A stretch of DNA of 64,000 nucleotides from NCBI GenBank assembly GCA_025526995.1, contig JAHLKG010000024.1, positions 248,001 through 312,000 on the forward strand, given 5' to 3'. The DNA is from Powellomyces hirtus. Its lineage: Eukaryota > Chytridiomycota > Chytridiomycetes > Spizellomycetales > Powellomycetaceae. Below are positions 23,613-35,239 of this stretch, piece by piece; position 1 is the first letter of the stretch; every line of letters begins with the position of its first letter. A program made the translations under genes and the position numbers. Below the pieces are notes generated by a model. The model did no database searches, was not told the origin of the DNA, and saw nothing but the letters and a program-made list of their open reading frames with translations.

Positions 23613-24249
23613 ATGGCCTTACTATCGGTGGAGATTCTGGACGCGTTGACGGAAATCACGGAAGAGAAGGTGGATACTGAGGCCGCTAATGATAGTCTGA
23701 AATCGCTGGCGGGAGGGTCCTCGCCTGATTTGTCCAAAGAATCGAAACAGAGAAAGTTGAACAAGCTGCGAAAGTTCTTGTAAGTGTTGGTTATCGTCTC
23801 CTTCACGCTTCTGCTTGCTCACTAGCAGTTTTCATACTTTTTTTTTTTTTTTTGCAAAATACAACAGCGGCGACAAGATCAGCGTCGAAATGCTCCTCGA
23901 GACCCAGATTTTAGCCGATCTCGAACGCTCCTTCAACGACGTCACATCCGACGAAATGGAGCTGGATCGACTCCGGGCCGAGGTCAACAGCATCCGAGAA
24001 GAGGTGCGCCGCCGCAGCGACGAGTTTCGAGAAGATCTCAACAGCATAGGCGCCAGCAGCAACGAAGGCAGCACCACGGTCGACATTCTGGGCTACTCCA
24101 ACTATGCGCCAACATCCCGCGGCTCCGTCTCGAATCGCCCAAAGGAGCTGGTTCCGAGATCCAGTGTAACGGGTTCGCAGGATTCGAGTTCGAGTGGGAC
24201 CGGGAAGCCAGACAAACGGCGATTAAGTCTGGCGGGTCGGTCGACATAG
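23613..24249 (+). CDS. Small helical protein of unknown function
   Basis: Two exons (23613-23779, 23868-24249) encode 182 residues. The start is MALLSVEILDALTEITEEK. The exon join gives KLNKLRKFFGDKISVEMLLE, followed by a charged helix (MELDRLRAEVNSIREEVRRR) likely to form a coiled coil and a Ser/Thr-rich tail ending KRRLSLAGRST. The intron has a gtaagt donor and a long T tract before its acceptor. No family is recognised. It lies only about 106 bp after the cyclin stop and is convergent with the arrestin gene. Confidence 0.65.
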
Positions 24250-24445
24250 GTTGGATAGGAAGCACTTGTAACAGTAATAATCTTTGTTGTTGTGATGTGG
24301 GTTATCTGATCATCTGATATATTTGTGACCCAACCGACTTATGTGCATCAATTCGATGGTGCTCATCTACTAACAGCACAAATAACACTACACTATGTAC
24401 AAAGGCAAGAAAAAAAAAGCGTGCCAGGGAGCAGACAAAATACTT

Positions 24446-26531
24446 TTACAAGACGGAATATGGAGGAGGCGGAATGTCTGGCGGAATGCTGCTGACTTCG
24501 GCGGCCAGCGCATACTGCTCTTGTTCGGGGGTGTATATAACTGCAGAGGCGGGGGGAGCAGAAGGAGGCGGCGGTGCGGCAGGCCTCGACACAAGCTCGT
24601 GAGACCAGGCAATCAACTCTTCACCGGGTGCGGAAGGGGCACGAGTTGCACGTGGGCGCGGTGGAAGTGGAGGCGGGAATGAGACAGAATGCTGCGGTGG
24701 CTGAACATCCGGAACCACGTGTGGAACAGGCTCGCTGGAGGTTCGCTGTACTCGCGCTGCTGGAGGAGCGCTCGGACTGCATGTGTCGGCCCGACGATGC
24801 TCTGGCGCAGATGTCTCGGGCATTACTGGGCTGAGCGCCGATGTGCTGGGTGCGGAGGGACTGGGGGCTGCTGGTCTGGATGTCGATGGGAAGGTGATTG
24901 CAGACCTCGGTGGCACGAAAGCTTGAGCATCTCTGGAACGCGATGCAGAACTCCTTCTCGGCGGCCTTGAGGAGTGGGCGTGTGAGTTTCGGCGGCGTCT
25001 ACGAGATCGACCGGAGGATACAGGTGCTGGAGCACCATCAATGTGTGCGATAGCATCTGCTGTTGGACGCTCTACGCCAGTCTCCGGGATTGTCCCTATG
25101 ACAATTGGGAAATTGAATTCCAGCAACTTTTTCCCACCACTCAACATCCCATCCATCAACCACTCGGCCCCCGGTCTTTCACTCTGCGAAGGGGCGACCG
25201 TCGGGGTCCGAACAAGATCCGTCGTAGAGCTATTGGTGCTGCTGCGCTTCTCTTTAAACCCAATCTGGAGGCGCACTTGCAACTGGTAGCTGATTTGCAC
25301 CAGGTCATTTGCGTGGGGCAAACTGCTCCATGGAAACTCATCCGAATGAGAGAGTGCCGCTGAAGTACCGGCACGGGGCGGGGGCACAGACGTCCTGGCT
25401 TTCTTCCCACTCGCTGTATATTGCGGATCAATGAAGTAATCGACCGTCACGTCAACATTGACCTCCCCGGGCTTGATGTCCAATTGTTTGAACGTTGTGC
25501 CCATGGGGGTTACCTTCAGGCCTTTGCCCGTCACTTGAAGTCCCTTTGTCGGCTGACCGTTGGGCAGTGTTCTGTCCGGAGACCTCCATTTAACCTGCCG
25601 AATCAAGCTTATGGAAACTCCCGTGATGCGTTTGACATTTCCAAGATGATTGATTTCCATTCGTATGGGTATCGTTTCACCTGTGACCGAGACCGTTTTT
25701 AGTTTCGCGATATAGAAAGCGGATGCGGCGTACATGATATGTCTCACCTTTGCAGTACGACTGACGAGCTAGGGAGACACGGGCATCAATAGTTCCTTTC
25801 ATGAACATTCCAAGAAGGCCGACATCGATGCCTCGGCTCAGCAGCTGAGGACGTCTGTATATCGCTTCATTTGTATCATTCCAGCACGCTACAATGAACG
25901 GTTGGCAGCGGATGATATCCTTTCGTGGCCATGTCCTGAATATGGTCACGCTTAGGAAGTACACTACGGTGATGTGTCGATTCTATCGTCACAAAGAGGG
26001 GCTTGGTGATAGTTCCTGGAATGGTGGAAGGACGGAGGGACTGACATACCGAAAATGAGGACGGTAGTTCTATTCCACCCTTAGCCGTTTCAATAGCAAA
26101 TGAAAATGGGAAAGAACGCTTTTCTTGTCGGGAAGAGGTCTCCGTCGCTACATCCAGCAGACAGGTGTCTTGATGCAACAGGACCACACTGCGCCCTGCA
26201 TTATTGATGTGCGTCAAAATTTCGACCCTGCGATAGCATGATTGCCAATGCATTAGCAAATTGTGAATGAATTGTTCGCACTTGGAGGACTCAAAGACTC
26301 ACAATTCTGTCTTTGGCCTGCTCTTGTAATACACGGAACCAACGCATTGCATGCGTACGGTCTTGATACTGCGGTCGTCACACCCTTCTATCTCCACCCG
26401 ACCTAAAGATAATAGCATGTCAGAACAAGCACGCAGAAAGAGCGCTTCGCAGTAGAGAGCCTACCATTGAGCAACTCTCCCGGCAGTACCACCCGGTTCT
26501 CGACGTTGAAGATAATGCGAGGCTTCCGCAT
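24446..26531 (-). CDS. Arrestin-domain trafficking adaptor with C-terminal PPxY
   Basis: A multi-exon gene. The N-terminal exon reads MRKPRIIFNVENRVVLPGEL, a typical arrestin-N start; later exons carry the second strand set with GETIPIRMEINHLGN, VKRITGVSISLIRQV and YQLQVRLQIGFKEK. The last about 200 residues are Pro/Ser/Arg-rich and disordered and end IPPPPYSVL. Alpha-arrestins of fungi recruit the Rsp5/Nedd4 ubiquitin ligase through PPxY motifs and so direct endocytosis of plasma-membrane transporters. Here the PPPY lies four residues from the C-terminus. The final exon is 24446 to about 25690; borders of the exons between 25.7 and 26.4 kb are approximate. It diverges from the P-type ATPase gene. 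Confidence 0.85.
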
Positions 26532-27228
26532 AGTGAACTTTGTGCGGGGTTGGCAGTCGAGGCAAGCAGGTTGGACGGGAGGTTGCCGGAGGTTGCCGGC
26601 AAAGCAGATGAATCGTTGAACAGAGTGGAATGAATAGGACGGCTGGGTCTGAAGGCAATGTCGGTTTACAGTAGCTGTCAATGTCAAGAACCCTCCCACT
26701 AAGAACATGTCGAAAGCTGCCACTATTCTGGAGTCTCCTTGCGGCGGTGCTGTCTGATGAGGCAGCACTGCAACCCAGCCACACAAGATGAGCTAAGCGT
26801 CTGACCTAATGAACCTTCATTGCGGCAACTTGGCGCGGCAACCCATCCCACTCACTTCTGTTTCAAATGTGGCTGCTGCTCCACGCGAGTAGTTGCTGCG
26901 CACATGTCAACGAGTCCATTATCGATATAGTTTGTCGGTTTTGGTTTGGGATCGTTGTGTCGCCAACTTGCTCAAACTCAAACGTCATTGTGCCTAGTCA
27001 CGTGTGTCTTTCGCAAACCATCGAGTGACTGCTCCGATAAAGTTTGACTTCCCATCCCCGCCGACTTGCGAACGAGACATAAAACGATCAACCACCCCAA
27101 CACAACCCCGCCCATCAACCACACTCAGCACATACATACGCTGCTCGTTGATTGCGTTGGTTTTTCGTATTACAAACTCTTGTTTCGTTTCCAAAAGGTT
27201 ACTCTTCAAGTACCACCTATCTTATTGA
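26532..27228. promoter_or_regulatory. Divergent promoter region of arrestin and P-type ATPase genes
   Basis: About 700 bp between two divergent start codons. A CACGTG hexamer lies at 26999-27004. No TATA-like element or other gene could be assigned. Confidence 0.4.
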
Positions 27229-30200
27229 ATGGCACACTATGATAGTTCTGAAGCAGAATTGCGTTCCGTATCTGTGAGGCTTGACGGCCGAGGTGAGTCG
27301 AGCCTTCCTTTAGTCCCTCTGCACAGATGACCCAAATCTCATTGCTTTTCTTTCAAATCTCGTCCTTTTAGCCAGTATCGAGCACCAGATCGACATTCAC
27401 GTGTTGGACTTGGTAGACGCTGCTGAAAATGCCGACATTTCCCTCGACGATGTCTTGCAGGGACTCAAATATGTCACCGAGTATCGAATCAAGGGTGGAA
27501 AGATGCCCCATCTGGACGGTCCGTTGATGGAGCGCTTGCTCGAAGGTTTGCTCCAGAATATGGGGCACCAGGAGGGAAACCTCCTTCGACAGCGCCCCAC
27601 AAAAGAAGCAGATATCGCCTTTGTCATTTTTGGCGAGTTTGTTGAAGAAGTGGAAGAGTTTCGTCAAGCTGTTGCCAAGAAATCAGCCACGGACTTGCGG
27701 CACTCCTTAATGATCCATCGCCGTTGTCAACCTTCCTCGACCGACGAGGAGCGCGAGGATGCCGCCGGAGTTCTCGCGTTGCTTATGCGCCATTTCCCTC
27801 AGCACGATTGGAAGGACTTGGTGGATTCTGAAGAGCACGATGATGCGGCCAAACTCATGAAGGAATACGCCGCTAAATTCGAGCACCCGGCCATGCCGCC
27901 CGCCGAGAAAGTGTTTCCTCCTCAATCTCTTTACTTTGACAAGAATGTCGAACGATTGGCAGAGATGTTTGGCAGCAACCTCGCGACGGGATTGCCCTCT
28001 GAAAGAATCGCTGAAATGACAGATCATTACGGCACGAATCAGCTGCCCGCGCCCCCGCGGGAATCACCCTGGATGATGCTTTGGACTCAGGTCACTGATT
28101 TCATGGTTCTTATTTTGATTGCTGCCGCCGTTGCGCAGTTTGCCACCGACGACATCAAAGCCGGAGTGGTTCTTCTCATTGTGGTCGCAATGAACGTCAC
28201 CATCGGCTTTGTTCAGGAATACAAAGCCAATAAAGCTTTGGAAGCCTTGTTGTCTCTTAGTGTACCAAAGGCAACCGTCATTCGAGATGGAAAGCAAGAA
28301 GTGGTGGACTCGAGCGTTCTGGTCCCCGGTGACCTCGTTGTCCTCGAGGAAGGAGATGCCGTCCCTGCCGACCTCCGCCTTTGCGACGTGGCACAGCTGG
28401 AAATTATCGAGATTATTTTGACTGGTGAAGCTCTCGGCATTCCTAAAGGAGTACGTACAATTCGGAAAAGGACTCGAAGACTTCCATTGAGTGAGTGCAA
28501 AGGGAACGCGTTCATGACCACGGTCGTGGCACGTGGACGCGCCAAGGGTATTGTCGTTCGCACTGGAAACAACACGGAAATTGGAAGGATTAGTAGCGCC
28601 ATCACTGCGGCCCCGAAGAGAAAAACCCAGCTGCAAGTCAAATTGGCGAGGCTCGGATTGTGGCTCGTCGCATTGTCTATCGGACTGTGTGCTCTTATCA
28701 TCGTTATCGGAGTGCTTTATAAGCGGGACACGGTTGAAATGGTCAAGATTGGTGTTTCTCTCGCGGTATCCGTCATTCCTGAGGGTCTTGTTGCCGTCGT
28801 CACCGTAACAATGGCGCTCGGTGTTGTGCGTATGGCGAGACGTAATGCCATTGTAAGAAAGCTGCCCTCCGTGGAAACCCTGGGGTCAGTCAATGTGATT
28901 TGTTCCGATAAGACGGGCACCCTCACGGAAGGCAAGATGGGAACGGCGCAGCTATGGACAAGCGACAATGCCCTGTTCACTTTCACTCATTCAACTGATA
29001 TGGACCCAAATGTTGGATTAGCTCGCGTTGGCAATCACTTACCGCTAGCCGAGGCCCTGGCTGACCCCAAGAATACCAACTTGGACAAAGCCAGCAAGGA
29101 AAACGAAAGGGATCTCTCAAAGAACCTGGATGAAATGCCATCGCACCTTTTCGCCGGAACCATGGCCTCCAGCCTCTGCAACAACTCGACAATCAATTGG
29201 GACGAAGAGACCAAAGGCTGGAAGATGATCGGAGATCCAACCGAGGTCGCTATGATTATCGCTGCACAGAAGGTTGGCTTCCCAAGAGAATGGTTCCAGG
29301 ACACCCTTGGCATGAAGAAGATTGGCGAATATGCTTTCGACAGGTACTTGCTCGCTGCGTCTCGTTTGGACTACATTTGTTCCTATATTTACCTACTCTC
29401 ACTTGCAGTGACCGAAAGCTGATGAGTGTCATTTACGAGCAAACCGAAACTTCATCGATCCCCACCACATTTGCCCCAAAGACGTCTTTCGTTTTTACCA
29501 AGGGTGCGCCGGAAGGCGTGCTATCCAAGTCCACGCACTATCTTCCTCCGTCGACGATGGACACCAAAAATCCCGTCAACTTCCTAAAGAGCGTGCAACC
29601 GGAAGCCGTGACCGACGAATTTGTCGAGCTTGTATCCCACAAAGCTGCGACCATGGCGTCCAGCGGTCTTCGTGTGCTCGCGCTGGCGATGCGCCAAGTG
29701 ACTTCCGAACAAGCTCAAGAGATCATTGGCGCTAAAAAGGAGAGTGCTGCGGAACAACGGCTGGTATTTATTGGATTGATTGGATTGATCGACCCTGCAA
29801 AAGCCGGCGTTAAAGAATCTGTGGAAACCTGCAAACGTGCCGGTATCCGCGTCGTCATGATCACGGGAGACCATATCGCCACAGCGTCAGCCATCGCCAA
29901 ACAGCTGGGCATTCTCGACCCATCCCGCGCTTCCACCTCTCGCGCAATGAAGGGTTACGAAATCGATCTGCTATCGGAGGAACAGCTCGCGGCTTTGAAA
30001 CCCTTCCCCGTGGTCTTCGCACGAGTGTCCCCGGACAACAAATTGAAGATTGTCAAAGCGCTGCAATCCAAGGGTTTCTCGGTAGCCATGACGGGTGACG
30101 GTGTCAACGACGCTCCTGCCATCAAGCAGGCAGATGTGGGTGTCGCCATGGGTATCTCGGGAACTGAAATCACGAAACAGGCAGCAGACATTGTGCTGGC

Positions 30201-31033
30201 CGACGACAACTTCTCGACCATTGTCGAAGCGGTCCGGGAAGGCCGAGGCGTGTTTGACAACATTCAAAAGTTTGTCGTTTACCTGTTGAGTTGTAACTCT
30301 GCGGAAATCTTCTTGTTCCTGATGTACGTGTTCTTCTTCGTTTTCGCATGTCACCTTTTCATCCGTGGCTTACATTTCTACTCTTCTCTTCCTCTACAGT
30401 ACCGCTGTTCTGAACATTGAACCTCCATTCACCACTATCCAAATTCTCTGGGCCAACATCATCGCCGACGTTCCCCCGGCCATGTCGCTCGGTGTCGAGC
30501 CGCACGAGCTTGACGTCATGTCGCGCCGACCGCGGTCGCGCAACGAAGGCGTGCTGACCATCCCCACCTCCCTCCTCGTGCTCGCGCAGGGTCTCATGCT
30601 CAGTCTCACCACGTTTGGCGTCTACATGATCACCCGCAACCACGGCATCAACGGCCCCACGACTCTTGCGCAGCAACGTTCTCTCGCCTTCATGACTTTG
30701 ACCATCATGCAACTCACCCAATCCTTCTTTTCCCGTTCCGTCTCCCACTCCATCTTCAAGACGGGCGTGTTTGGCAACAAATGGTTGGTCTGGGCTTACA
30801 TCTTCTCCTTTGTCTGCGTCGTCCTGGGTTGTTATGTGCCCGGCTTCAACGACCTGCTCGGCCTCGAAGACATTGGCGGCATTGGGTGGGGAATCATTGC
30901 CGCCTGTATTGTCATACAGTTTGTCACTGTGGAACTCGTCAAGATGGTTTATAGGACCTGGATGAGGCACTTGGCCTTGAAGGGTAGAGACGGCGGACAG
31001 TACACTGAGATGGCGGAGGAAGTCCGTGTGTAA
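27229..31033 (+). CDS. Type II P-type cation ATPase with long N-terminal extension
   Basis: Four exons (27229-27292, 27372-29343, 29409-30323, 30400-31033) give 1194 residues. About 240 acidic, helical residues of no recognised family precede the cation-ATPase N-terminal domain ([16 protein letters not shown]). Then come actuator motif [11 protein letters not shown]4 motif [17 protein letters not shown], phosphorylation site [28 protein letters not shown] and [20 protein letters not shown], and C-terminal membrane helices ([17 protein letters not shown]). It pumps a cation across a membrane at the cost of ATP; motifs lie between ENA-type Na+ pumps and Ca2+ pumps, so the ion is uncertain. The usual TGES is TGEA. 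Confidence 0.92.
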
Positions 31034-31437
31034 AGACTTTGTAGTTTAGACAACCCATCACTTCAGCGATGGTATACATAATAATTTTGAGATAAAATGG
31101 CATAATCGGCATATGAACACAGAAATACATCGTCCGCTACACCACTGTCCGTACCATTTTATTTTTCTAATTCTTGTGGCGGACGTCAAACGACACCCGC
31201 AAAGGCAAACTACATTGACAATTTTTGTGCACGATGATCCAAATTCTGACAAGAGGGTAGCAGCATGAATAAAAGTGCCAAGAGGGACTTCAACTCCGTG
31301 ACTATCATTCATTGCAGGAGGAAACAGGGGTAGCAACAAGGTGTATTAACATCAAACAAAGCTAAGAATTCAATGAACGAAGAAAAAAGAGAAGTTTTTA
31401 AAATAGTTCAACCGGGGGAGATGAGAGAGACGACATT
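31034..31437. other. Intergenic region between convergent 3' ends
   Basis: About 400 bp between the convergent ATPase and RRM genes, A/T-rich as expected of 3' untranslated regions. No gene is seen. Confidence 0.5.
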
Positions 31438-32595
31438 CTACTCGTCGCGACGCTCAGACCGCTCGGTACGCTCGTATCGGTCTCCCCGGCTGCTGCCACG
31501 GTCATCACGACGTCGGTCATCACGACGATCGTCACGACCATCGCGACCACTACTGCGGTCGTCGCGGTCGTAACGGCTCGAGGAGCCGTAGCGGCCACCG
31601 CTGCCACCGCTGCCACCGCTGCGGTCATCACCACGACGGTCACCGCCTCGGCCACCACCGTAACCAGAGTCACGGGGAGGACGGTCACGGAATCCACCTT
31701 CCTGACGAGGAGGACGGTCGTTGGCCATGTCGACGCGGATGGACCTAAAAAGTTCGATGAATAAGCTTCTATATGGGCAGGACTCAACCATGTCCTTGAG
31801 ATGGGCCTTACCTTCCGTCGAGTTCCTGGTCCTTCATGCCTTCGACGGCATCCTCGGCGCTCTTGGATTCAGCGAAAGTCACGAATCCGAAACCACGCGA
31901 ACGGCCTGATTCAATTCGAGAAAGCCGGGTATCGAGTTTCGAATATAGGGAATTATGAATGGGAATAGGGGCGCCATGGGTAAACAAAACGGACGAGCAA
32001 CAACGGAAAATGACTTTCGCACGAGCGAATAACAACGCAATGACGGGAAAGGAACAACGAGGAGGAGGGTCACACGTCGCGACATAGCCCGGTAAAGGTA
32101 CATAACGAAGCGGGCTCAGGCGGATCATAAACGAAACACTGCTTTTCATTTCCGTGCTCGGATCCACCGTGATGTGCCATTCTTTGCGTGGAGCGATCCC
32201 AAATCATTCTCTCAGGTCCTTCCCAGAGGCCGAAGCATGGTGAAACGGAACATTTCTCAAACACGGGCTGGGACACTTTTTCTTCCCTCTCTTCTCCTCC
32301 TCCCGTCTTCGAAACAGCAACAACGCAACAAAGGAAAGGATGGGATTTATGGTTCGCATTGGGCACCTGTCTCGCGGTCTGAAATCACGTAGCAATCTTC
32401 AACGGCACCGAACTTCTCGAATGCGGCACGCAGGGCATCGTTGTTGGTTTCCCACTGCAAAGGAATGGTGTACACCATTGATAAGGAAAACGCTCAAAGT
32501 GATCCGCACAAAGGCGCTTCTAGGGCGACTCCAACCACACAAAACGCTGAACATACCGCGAGACCGCCGACGAAAACTTTGCTGGAAGTGGACAT
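31438..32595 (-). CDS. Glycine/arginine-rich RRM RNA-binding protein
   Basis: Four exons (32595-32557, 32454-32367, 31905-31812, 31744-31438) give 175 residues. One RRM occupies residues 5-80, with RNP2 KVFVGGLAW spanning the first intron and RNP1 RGFGFVTF. The tail is rich in Gly, Arg, Asp and Ser with RGD/DRR repeats and is probably disordered. Such proteins bind single-stranded RNA and affect splicing, stability or stress responses. The second intron (31906-32366, about 460 bp) is several times longer than others in the window, as in related glycine-rich genes that control their own splicing. Confidence 0.93.
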
Positions 32596-32767
32596 TATGA
32601 TATGTGTGTGAAGATTTGGGGAGCGATGGGAAATCAAAAGAGATGAGAGGAACAAGAAAAGGTGGGCTGGGCCTCCTGAGACGCGAGATCCCCATGGCAA
32701 CCCAGGCGTGATTGCACAGCACCAGACTTTTCTTTTTGTACGTCCGGGCAACTGATCGCTCATCAAA

Positions 32768-32838
32768 GCATTGGTGGTTTAGTGGCATAATTACCGCCTG
32801 CCACGCGGTAGACCCGAGTTCGATTCTCGGTCAATGCA
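32768..32838 (+). tRNA. tRNA-Gly (GCC), copy 1
   Basis: A 71-base cloverleaf with acceptor stem GCATTGG, anticodon loop CTGCCAC (anticodon GCC), B box GTTCGATTC and a T run after the 3' end. It has no intron and no encoded CCA. It differs from the other three copies by T for C at the start of the 3' acceptor strand, giving a G-U pair instead of G-C. The upstream flank is CTCATCAAA. Confidence 0.97.
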
Positions 32839-32933
32839 TTTTTTTTGCTTAACGCTTGCAAACACATTTTTTTAATTGTTTTTGGAAGAGCTTTTGAATT
32901 ATAACTATACATTGTTAATTCTGACTCATCAAA

Positions 32934-33004
32934 GCATTGGTGGTTTAGTGGCATAATTACCGCCTGCCACGCGGTAGACCCGAGTTCGATTCTCGGCCAA
33001 TGCA
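32934..33004 (+). tRNA. tRNA-Gly (GCC), copy 2
   Basis: Same 71-base sequence as copies 3 and 4, with anticodon GCC and a fully paired acceptor stem. It lies 95 bp after copy 1. The upstream flank is TGACTCATCAAA and a T9 tract terminates Pol III transcription. Confidence 0.97.
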
Positions 33005-33134
33005 TTTTTTTTTCTGTGCCTGGTACCCGATACCGTAGTACTAAAATTTTTGCAGAACCTTTCACATTCGTGACAGCATCACCTTTTGATTGACAGTTTT
33101 GTTGACATTCTCTAAATCGTAAAAGTCTCCGATA

Positions 33135-33650
33135 ATGGGTCGTTCAGCAAAGTTTGGTCGTGTCGGCAAGACCAAGGTATGTCTCTCTGGAATGCCCTAT
33201 GCGAAGGTTTCCGGGGCACGTAACAAAAGGACAAATATCGTTGTCGTTCTCAAGTCGCCTTCTCAAACTCTTTCATTGGCATTTTAGAAAGAGCGAGATC
33301 AGATCAAAGTGACTATGAACTCACGGATAACAAAACCCACCACTCCCAGCGCCAAATCCAACCGCAAAACACCATCCGAGCCAACCCAATCACCAGCAGT
33401 CGCAGCCGCCGCAGCCGCCCTGAAAGCCGTCGCCAACCCTCGCCCCGCGGCAAAGAAAACAAAGGAGGTCCCACCACCAGCACCGCCAGCGAAAGCCTCG
33501 ACGACCGCTGAAGTGGAGATGGGAGATGCGACGAGCGCCGCCGTACCTGACAAGAGCTATATTCTGAAAGGGCGGGTCGATTATGTGAGTCTGATGAACT
33601 CGAGACGGTCGGCGAAGACCCTTAAAGAAGTCAAGGATCTGCGGAAGTGA
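33135..33650 (+). CDS. Small basic Ala/Pro/Lys-rich protein, unknown
   Basis: Two exons (33135-33176, 33288-33650) encode 134 residues. The start is MGRSAKFGRVGKTK, then KERDQIKV. A low-complexity Ala/Pro/Lys middle follows, and a structured-looking C-terminus YILKGRVDYVSLMNSRRSAK. The high charge would suit a nucleolar or ribosome-associated protein, but no family is recognised. The intron has a gtatgt donor and ttttag acceptor. The two tRNA-Gly genes lie in its upstream region. Confidence 0.7.
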
Positions 33651-34090
33651 GATAGACGGCGACGGAGGACGAAGCTACGATACAGAAACAGCGGTCGATA
33701 TTTCAGACGACATGCATCACTGTTATGTACATACCACTATTTATTTACAATTTGATTTGATCCAACTCCGCCAATGACCGCTGTCATGTATGCGCAGTAG
33801 AGCTGCGACAAGTAGCTCTCTCCCGCAGACATCAGCATCCAGGCCGCGATCGTCTTCAGCCTGGAAGCAGGCCTGCATGGAATGCGAAAAGCTTTTGGCT
33901 CTGAGGAAGTGTGTAAACATGTGCGCGATGGGTGGTATTATTCAATATTATGTAGTTCCCAAAAGAGCTTTAACGGCTTTTGACAATGCAAAACTATACT
34001 GCGAGGAACTGCCAGAGGCATTGATTCAGGGTCTCTATATATTTCAGTCAGTAAAGTATGTGAAGGGAGTAGCAGTATTCATGAATCTAT

Positions 34091-35239
34091 TCAATAGCCT
34101 TGGTCCGCTAGCTTGTCGACTAGGTTGAGATAAAAGCCCACCGAGTCAAAGGCATCTCTCCTGACGACCTGTCGGATGCGTGGTGGGATGAGCTGCCAGT
34201 GATCGCACTGGACAGTGCCCATGAATTGGCCCCACTGTGCGCTGTCGAGACTCACGAGACCATCATTCGGGCCTTCGCGACTGGAGACGATCCAGTGGGA
34301 GAAAAACAGTGGGGCCAGCGGCGATAGATGTGGTACCACCGCGGCGTAGGATGAGTAATGGACCGATGGATCATTGGGAGTCAGCTCGTTGAACGTTTTG
34401 CAATAGTCCAACGTTAGATTTGCAAAGGCGGGCGAATCCAGTGGTGAGCAAAGGGCGCGGATGAAGGGGTGGGTGCGAATCAGCTTCCGTGTCGCCTCTT
34501 CGGACATGGCCGGCGGTATGTCCCCCGCCATTGAATATCCATTGGCAGCCAGATGCTTGGACACCACGTCGTCCATTTGCTTATTGATGTAGTCATGCAG
34601 ATACCCAACGCCAAAGGCATCTCGACACCAGTCCATGAACGAGCTCCCTCGGTGCGGGGTGGCAACGGTTGTCAAAGAGTTGACCTTGAACTTGGATGAT
34701 GGCAGGTGGGTGATAACATATCGACAGTCCAGACCCCCCATAGAGTGCGCAACCAGATTGATGCGTTGCCCCTCCATCTTGTTTTCCAGAAAGTCGCGCA
34801 GTTCATGGGCGCGGGTCTTCAAGGCCGCAACGGTGCCCACTCGAGAAACATGTACTTTGCAGCCAATCTCTCGCAACGCTTCAGCAATCCCCTTCCAATA
34901 GTGGATCTGCAAGCCGGGCACGCCCTGGGGTCCCAGCACATCGAACCCAAACAGTCCATGACAGAGCACAATTGGATCCCGCGGCGCCTTGTAGTTTTGT
35001 TTGACAATCAACCCAATGTGGGCTCGTCTGGCCTCTGCGTCGAGACTCCTTTTTGCATCCGAGCTCTCGAGTCCCGCCCACAGCATGACTGCCTTTTTGG
35101 TTTCCCGTCGGCGGAGCCGGGTGAGCTGGTCTCCGGCCGTGGCATTCTGGTTGGCCGAAAAGACCGACGATAGGGACGCAGTCGACAGGAGCGAGTTGAG
35201 CCTTTGCCGGAGTTGCAAGGCAAAGTTCGCCAGAGACAT
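34091..35239 (-). CDS. Triacylglycerol lipase, Tgl2-like
   Basis: A single exon of 382 residues. The alpha/beta-hydrolase core shows PIVLCHGLFGFD (oxyanion strand), the nucleophile elbow NLVAHSMGGLDCR with Ser166, and probable Asp and His in GPNDGLVS and CDHWQL near the C-terminus. The pattern matches lipases related to yeast Tgl2, a mitochondrial triacylglycerol lipase. The basic N-terminus, with few acids in the first 50 residues, could be a mitochondrial targeting signal. A plus-strand frame at 33790-34128 overlaps its 3' end and is not believed. Confidence 0.9.
   Translation of the reverse strand: MSLANFALQLRQRLNSLLSTASLSSVFSANQNATAGDQLTRLRRRETKKAVMLWAGLESSDAKRSLDAEARRAHIGLIVKQNYKAPRDPIVLCHGLFGFDVLGPQGVPGLQIHYWKGIAEALREIGCKVHVSRVGTVAALKTRAHELRDFLENKMEGQRINLVAHSMGGLDCRYVITHLPSSKFKVNSLTTVATPHRGSSFMDWCRDAFGVGYLHDYINKQMDDVVSKHLAANGYSMAGDIPPAMSEEATRKLIRTHPFIRALCSPLDSPAFANLTLDYCKTFNELTPNDPSVHYSSYAAVVPHLSPLAPLFFSHWIVSSREGPNDGLVSLDSAQWGQFMGTVQCDHWQLIPPRIRQVVRRDAFDSVGFYLNLVDKLADQGY

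Noticed and set aside
24450..25300. Pro/Arg-rich plus-strand frames opposite the arrestin tail
   Set aside because: Shadows of the disordered Pro/Ser-rich C-terminus.
30359..30970. 203-codon minus-strand frame
   Set aside because: Antisense to the last ATPase exon; composition rich in His, Asp and Glu with no family pattern.
33790..34128. 112-codon plus frame after the small basic protein
   Set aside because: Overlaps the lipase 3' end, no family match, and A/T-rich 3' UTR-like composition.
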